A stretch of DNA of 6,135 nucleotides from Patescibacteria group bacterium (GTDB lineage Bacteria; Patescibacteriota; Minisyncoccia; Minisyncoccales; PEYH01), in the NCBI GenBank assembly GCA_018901715.1, contig JAHIEL010000020.1, positions 1 to 6,135 of the forward strand. Direction: 5' to 3'. A program made the position numbers and the translations under genes. The notes beneath the pieces were generated by a model. The model was given only the letters and a program-made list of their open reading frames with translations, was not told the DNA's origin and did not search any database. Shown here piece after piece: positions 1-3,397 of the stretch; position 1 is the first letter of the stretch; the number at the start of each line of letters is the position of its first letter.

Positions 1-1226
1 AAAGTATCAAAATCAATTGTAATACAGGACAAAGTGCCTATCTCGTCCTGTCTTCTATATCTTCTGCCAATGGAACCGCTCTCATCGTATTGAAGCATAA
101 AATGCGGTTTCAAAATTTTGTAAACTTGTTTAGCTTTTTTAATTAGTTCTGGCTTATTTTTCAAAAGAGGTAAAATCGCAACCTGGAAAGGAGCTAATTT
201 TTTATTAAGTTTTAAAATAATCTCTTTTTCTTTTGTTGACTCTGTGGTTTCAGTTCTGCCACCATCAACTTCAAAATAAGCATCAGTTAAAAAGGCGAGC
301 AAACTCCTTTCAACACCAACAGAGGTCTCAACAATATACGGAATAAATTCTTTTTCTGCCTCAATGTCTTTGTAGGATAAACTCTCTCCGCTGCTTTTTG
401 AATGTTGGGTCAAGTCCCAGTCCCCCCTATTGTGAATTCCCTCAATCTCTTGCCAACCAAAAGGAAATTCATACTCTATGTCCACTTGCTTTTTAGCATA
501 ATGAGCTCTTTCTTTCTCTGGAATTTCTATTGCTCTTAATTTCTTTTTATCTATGCCTAATCCATAATACCAATTAAGCCGTTGCTCTTTCCAATAATCA
601 AACCATTTATCTACTTCTTTTGGATCGCAAAACCATTGCATTTCCATTTGCTCAAACTCTCTCATTCGGAAAATAAAATTCTTAGTAGTAATTTCATTTC
701 TAAAGGACTTACCGATTTGGGCAATGCCGAAAGGTGGTTTTAGACGCATAGAATTCATTACATTTTTGAAATTAACATATATTCCCTGACAGGTCTCTGC
801 TCTTAAATAAGCAACAGTATTTTCATCTTCTGTGGAACCCACAAAGGTCTTCATCATTAAGTTAAATTGCTTAGGCTTTGTTATCTCTCCTTTGCACTCT
901 GGGCAATTCTTTTCTTCAAGCTCGTCTAATTTAAATCTTTTATGGCACTTTTTGCATTCAACCAATTCATCTGCAAAACCCGCAGTCAAATGGCCAGACG
1001 CCTGCCAAACCTTAGGAGACATAAGAATTGCTGCGTCTATGCCGACAATATTCTCTTGATTTTTAAGCATCTCGTCTAGCCAGGACTTTTTGATATTATT
1101 TTTCAGCAATACGCCCAAAGGCCCAAAGTCATAGCTTGAATTAAATCCGCCATAGATTTCAGAAGAAGGAAACACAAAGCCCCTGCGCTTAGAAAAAGAT
1201 ATAATTTTTTGCATTAAGTCAGTCAT
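1..1226 (-). CDS. glyS: Glycyl-tRNA synthetase, alpha2 homodimer type (3' partial, C-terminal end beyond window)
   Basis: Cytoplasmic class II synthetase that charges tRNA-Gly with glycine using ATP. The frame is open from the ATG at 1226 to the window edge, giving 408 visible residues; the family is usually around 450-500, so roughly the last 50-90 are missing. The N-terminus has the GlyRS signature YGGFNSSYDFGPLG (25-38), followed by PKVWQASGHLTAGFADELV (71-89). A four-cysteine zinc ribbon (C91, C94, C108, C111) lies in the catalytic domain. The ETCQGIYVNFKNV segment (144-156), motif 2 (FRNEITTKNFIFRMREFEQM, 175-194) and motif 3 (GVERSLLAF, 304-312) follow. The anticodon-binding domain starts near PFQVAILPL (346-354). 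This is the single-chain eukaryote/archaea/Thermus-like form, not the alpha2beta2 glyQ/glyS form. I chose the first ATG because stop codons lie upstream and residue 5 is the only near alternative. There is no clear Shine-Dalgarno sequence, only an A-rich leader. It lies 96 nt downstream of the Ig-like protein gene. Odd: Ala and Cys replace the commoner Pro and Ala in the usual RPETAQG stretch. Confidence 0.95.
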   Translation of the reverse strand, partial: MTDLMQKIISFSKRRGFVFPSSEIYGGFNSSYDFGPLGVLLKNNIKKSWLDEMLKNQENIVGIDAAILMSPKVWQASGHLTAGFADELVECKKCHKRFKLDELEEKNCPECKGEITKPKQFNLMMKTFVGSTEDENTVAYLRAETCQGIYVNFKNVMNSMRLKPPFGIAQIGKSFRNEITTKNFIFRMREFEQMEMQWFCDPKEVDKWFDYWKEQRLNWYYGLGIDKKKLRAIEIPEKERAHYAKKQVDIEYEFPFGWQEIEGIHNRGDWDLTQHSKSSGESLSYKDIEAEKEFIPYIVETSVGVERSLLAFLTDAYFEVDGGRTETTESTKEKEIILKLNKKLAPFQVAILPLLKNKPELIKKAKQVYKILKPHFMLQYDESGSIGRRYRRQDEIGTLSCITIDFDT

Positions 1227-1322
1227 ATAATTTTTCTATTTTTTGTTTTCTTTTCCCTAATAATCAATGATTTTCTCTTTTTTCTTTCTTGTCTTTAATG
1301 ATTAATTATTAATTATCAATTA
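1227..1322. other. AT-rich spacer between the Ig-like protein gene and glyS
   Basis: A 96-nt gap, the longest non-coding stretch in the window. Read on the minus strand it holds a TAAT-type heptamer repeat next to the upstream gene's stop, then a purine-rich, nearly pyrimidine-free stretch, then an A-rich leader into the glyS ATG. There is no GC-rich hairpin with a T run, so I see no intrinsic terminator. TTGATA- and TTGATT-like hexamers occur, but no good -10 box sits at the right distance. Promoter activity for glyS is therefore possible but not shown. Read-through from the upstream genes fits equally well. Confidence 0.6.
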
Positions 1323-1323
1323 T
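1258..1323. repeat. Heptamer (TAATTAT-like) tandem repeat, two clusters
   Basis: At 1296-1323 four heptamers follow each other without gaps: TAATGAT, TAATTAT, TAATTAT, CAATTAT. At 1258-1271 two more of the same family occur: TAATAAT, CAATGAT. The last copy runs into the stop codon of the 545-residue protein gene. The period-7 arrangement is seen directly. Whether it is functional or slippage-derived low-complexity DNA cannot be told from one locus. Confidence 0.6.
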
Positions 1324-2960
1324 TATTCCTTTACCCTCCCATCTTCTCCAAATATTTGAGTAGTAATAGGCGAACTAGTTGCTGAAATACGCTCGCCAGT
1401 CCAGCTATCAGTAGCACTAAAGATAGTATCACCAACCAATTCAGCAAATTTGCCTTTCTGGCTATTAGTCGGCTCAAGTTCTATTTGAAAAGCCAACTGA
1501 TGAAGCTGTTCAACGCCCTGCATAGGATCCATTTCTCCAACAGACCAAACAATCTCTCTTGTGTCTGGGTCAAAAGAAAGCTTTTGTGGTAATACTTTTC
1601 CAGTAAGCTTTGCTTGTCTTGGAAGCACAGCGCTTATTTTTACATCTTGCAACAAATTATAATAATTTTTCACCCGCCAGATTATAGTAAACTCGCCTTT
1701 TACTCCTGATTCTAAAGGAAGGCTTGCCTCGCTGCCGAATATCTCGTCCCCAACATAAGCAGTTTGCTCGACTCCTGCTTTTGTATTCACTTTACTTGTA
1801 AACTTCCTGCTCGTTTGACCTAAAATTACCTGATTTTCCAATTTTGGCTTAGAAATTTGGCTTACTTCATCTTTTAGCTTGATCCAAAACTCTACCTCTC
1901 CCTCCTCCCCTACATCTAAAAATTTTAGTTTGGAAATATTCATACTGTCCCATATAATTGAATTATCTCCTTGCTGAAACTGTCCATCAGTAGAGCGGAT
2001 AGTATTAAAATCAAATAATGCTCCGTTTAATCGCACTGCTAAAAATAAATCATTTAAAGGAGAATTGCCGATGTTTCTAAATATTATATTATAATGCAGA
2101 AGATCTCCTGGATTTGCTGTATATTCAGAAACATTGTTGATTGTCTGGGAGATATAAACAGATGGTTCAGCTAACTTTACCTGCTTTGTTATATTTTTTA
2201 AAACAATAAATTCGCCTCCTTCCCAAATCCCAAATTCTGCCCGAAAAGTTTTGGTTTCTCCTGTTTCTCCTGAAAGATTGCCCGAAATATTAATTCTGCC
2301 TCCTTCTGCCTTGTTTAATAAAGGAATTCTCCACTCTGTATCTGAAAGCCCTTTTGGATCTGCTTCATTTAATCCAAACCCAACAGGATAACTCATTTTA
2401 ATCTCAATATCAGAAAGGGGATAATCAATACTAGAAAAATAGTTTAGTGAAAAGCCCAGCGCCTGCCCAGGGCCAGAACTGGAAGGCATATCAAACTCAA
2501 AAGTTAAAGGAACTTCTTCAATGCTTAACAAGTGGCTTGTTTTAGAAACATACCCGGTCTTTAAATTCTTTGGTCTATAAGAAAGTGTTGCTTTCGCCTC
2601 CTTGATATCTCCGCCCTTGCCAAATATCCTGCAAGTAAAAGAAAAAGTTTTTTCCTGCCCAGGATAAATAAAGTTATCAAATTGTTCGCTCTCAACCATA
2701 GCTCTCAAACTTTGCCCTTCAGGCACTATTGATGCCTTTGGAAATTCAAAAATCAGTTGCGGTTCTTCCATTCGCATATCGCTGTTATTTTTTATCCTTA
2801 CTGTATATTCTATTTCTTCTCCAACCATTGCCTTTTCAGACCCAATAATTTCTAACCTTACAACATCTTTTGAATAAGAATTGTCTTGGTAAACCAAATA
2901 GCCAATGCCTGCTAGCGCGACAGTTGTGATAATTAGAATAAGTAAAATTTTAATTCTCAT
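1323..2960 (-). CDS. Membrane-anchored or secreted protein with about four Ig-like (DUF11-type) beta domains
   Basis: A 545-residue protein of unknown function. Residues 1-4 are a short basic start and about 5-22 a hydrophobic segment (ILLILIITTVALAGIGYLV), acting as a signal anchor or, with an ALA-G site near 15-18, a cleavable signal peptide. There is no lipobox cysteine. The rest looks extracellular and beta-rich, with about four repeats starting near 32, 151, 266 and 396. Each opens with a line such as GEEIEYTVRIKNNSD (48-61) or PGDLLHYNIIFRNIGNSPL (284-302), the rhythm of DUF11/CARDB-like Ig-fold modules in surface proteins. There is no sortase motif, C-terminal membrane helix or catalytic signature. 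The start is well supported: GAGGAG (2973-2968) lies 7 nt upstream and the ATG overlaps the previous gene's stop as ATGA. The role is probably envelope-associated, possibly adhesion or scaffolding, which is inference. A link to the neighbouring synthetases is not evident. Confidence 0.8.
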   Translation of the reverse strand: MRIKILLILIITTVALAGIGYLVYQDNSYSKDVVRLEIIGSEKAMVGEEIEYTVRIKNNSDMRMEEPQLIFEFPKASIVPEGQSLRAMVESEQFDNFIYPGQEKTFSFTCRIFGKGGDIKEAKATLSYRPKNLKTGYVSKTSHLLSIEEVPLTFEFDMPSSSGPGQALGFSLNYFSSIDYPLSDIEIKMSYPVGFGLNEADPKGLSDTEWRIPLLNKAEGGRINISGNLSGETGETKTFRAEFGIWEGGEFIVLKNITKQVKLAEPSVYISQTINNVSEYTANPGDLLHYNIIFRNIGNSPLNDLFLAVRLNGALFDFNTIRSTDGQFQQGDNSIIWDSMNISKLKFLDVGEEGEVEFWIKLKDEVSQISKPKLENQVILGQTSRKFTSKVNTKAGVEQTAYVGDEIFGSEASLPLESGVKGEFTIIWRVKNYYNLLQDVKISAVLPRQAKLTGKVLPQKLSFDPDTREIVWSVGEMDPMQGVEQLHQLAFQIELEPTNSQKGKFAELVGDTIFSATDSWTGERISATSSPITTQIFGEDGRVKE

Positions 2961-3391
2961 TTTTCATCTCCTCTTAATTGTCCAAAATATTTAACTTTCT
3001 TTCTTGCTCTTGCCTTGACTCCCAAATCAGACGAATACATACTTGTCTTTTTGAGTTTTTTGATTTCTTTGTGAATCTCATACGGAGTAAGATGAGTGCC
3101 GTATTTCTCTTTTGAAAAATCTTTTTCCTCAAACTCTAACCTTTCTTTTTGAGTATAAGCAACACCCATTCCCGGAACCTTTCCCTTATCTTTTTTAAGG
3201 GCTACCTTAAGTCGAGGCCTAGTTAAACAACTCCTATTACCAAAAATGCCTTGCCCTGTTTCTCTTTGTGTTATTTCCCCTTCTGGTACACGCTCCTGCG
3301 GTGTTCCTGGATAACGATTTGTACTCGTTGTCTTTGCAGAAGGAGCGTGGTTCATAAGAAATTTAACAAATGATTGATGTATGTTTGGCAT
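2957..3391 (-). CDS. Unrecognised small basic protein (144 residues; start uncertain)
   Basis: I do not recognise this protein. It has no signal peptide or membrane segment. Residues 1-74 are rich in Pro, Gly, Arg, Thr and Gln, look disordered, and are encoded by DNA visibly richer in GC than the flanking genes. Residues 75-144 are charged and probably helical, with YGTHLTPYEIHKEIKKLKK (97-115) followed by a Lys/Arg-rich tail ending KKVKYFGQLRGDEK, which could suit nucleic-acid or ribosome binding (inference). The ATG at 3391 is 6 nt after the ileS stop and has no Shine-Dalgarno sequence. An internal ATG at 3169 (residue 75) has AAAGG 8 nt upstream and would give a 70-residue protein holding just the well-behaved half. 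It sits between ileS and the Ig-like protein gene, overlapping the latter by ATGA, so co-transcription is likely. The gap-free packing favours a real gene here; which start is used is open. Confidence 0.6.
   Translation of the reverse strand: MPNIHQSFVKFLMNHAPSAKTTSTNRYPGTPQERVPEGEITQRETGQGIFGNRSCLTRPRLKVALKKDKGKVPGMGVAYTQKERLEFEEKDFSKEKYGTHLTPYEIHKEIKKLKKTSMYSSDLGVKARARKKVKYFGQLRGDEK
2968..2973 (-). promoter_or_regulatory. Strong Shine-Dalgarno site for the 545-residue protein gene
   Basis: GAGGAG on the minus strand, 7 nt before the ATG at 2960. It lies inside the last codons of the 144-residue gene, whose TGA overlaps the ATG by ATGA. This points to translational coupling and fixes the start. 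It is the only clear Shine-Dalgarno sequence at a full-gene start in the window. Confidence 0.8.
3183..3201. repeat. Short perfect hairpin CCCTTA/TAAGGG within the 144-residue gene
   Basis: CCCTTA (3183-3188) and TAAGGG (3196-3201) are perfect inverted arms around a 7-nt loop. On the minus strand the hairpin sits just before the AAAGG and the internal ATG at 3169, where it could affect ribosome access. The strand that is coding here has an A-rich loop and no T run after the stem, so it is not a terminator for the operon. It could be chance in coding DNA. Confidence 0.45.
3289..3349. repeat. Nested inverted repeat in the GC-richer half of the 144-residue gene
   Basis: Outer arms CACGCTCCT (3289-3297) and AGGAGCGTG (3341-3349) are a perfect 9-bp inverted repeat. 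Within the loop, GATAACGA (3310-3317) and TCGTTGTC (3325-3332) form a second stem of 8 positions with one non-Watson-Crick pair: a U-G wobble if transcribed from the plus strand, an A-C mismatch from the minus strand. The nesting suggests a folded RNA element or constrained coding DNA. I match it to no known RNA family. Confidence 0.5.
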
Positions 3392-3397
3392 AATATA

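Noticed and set aside
832..1059. Plus-strand open frame of 75 codons
   Set aside because: It lies fully antisense within glyS; its Ser/Leu-rich product is a shadow of a strongly conserved coding frame.
1227..1322. Intrinsic terminator or sigma-70 promoter before glyS
   Set aside because: No GC-rich stem with a T tract exists, and TTGATA/TTGATT hexamers lack a good -10 at 16-18 nt. In DNA this AT-rich, such matches are expected by chance.
2957..2959. Alternative genetic code with UGA read as glycine
   Set aside because: TGA ends the 144-residue gene exactly at an ATGA overlap with a strong Shine-Dalgarno sequence, and no in-frame TGA occurs in the two synthetases or the 545-residue protein.
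3170..3391. A tRNA, SRP RNA or other known structural RNA in the GC-richer patch
   Set aside because: I found no acceptor/T-loop pattern, no SRP tetraloop consensus and no RNase P signature on either strand. Only unassigned inverted repeats remain.
3392..3397. T-box leader or promoter between ileS and the next gene
   Set aside because: Only 6 nt separate the stop and the next ATG, so there is no room for a leader. Any T-box for ileS would lie upstream of it, beyond the window.
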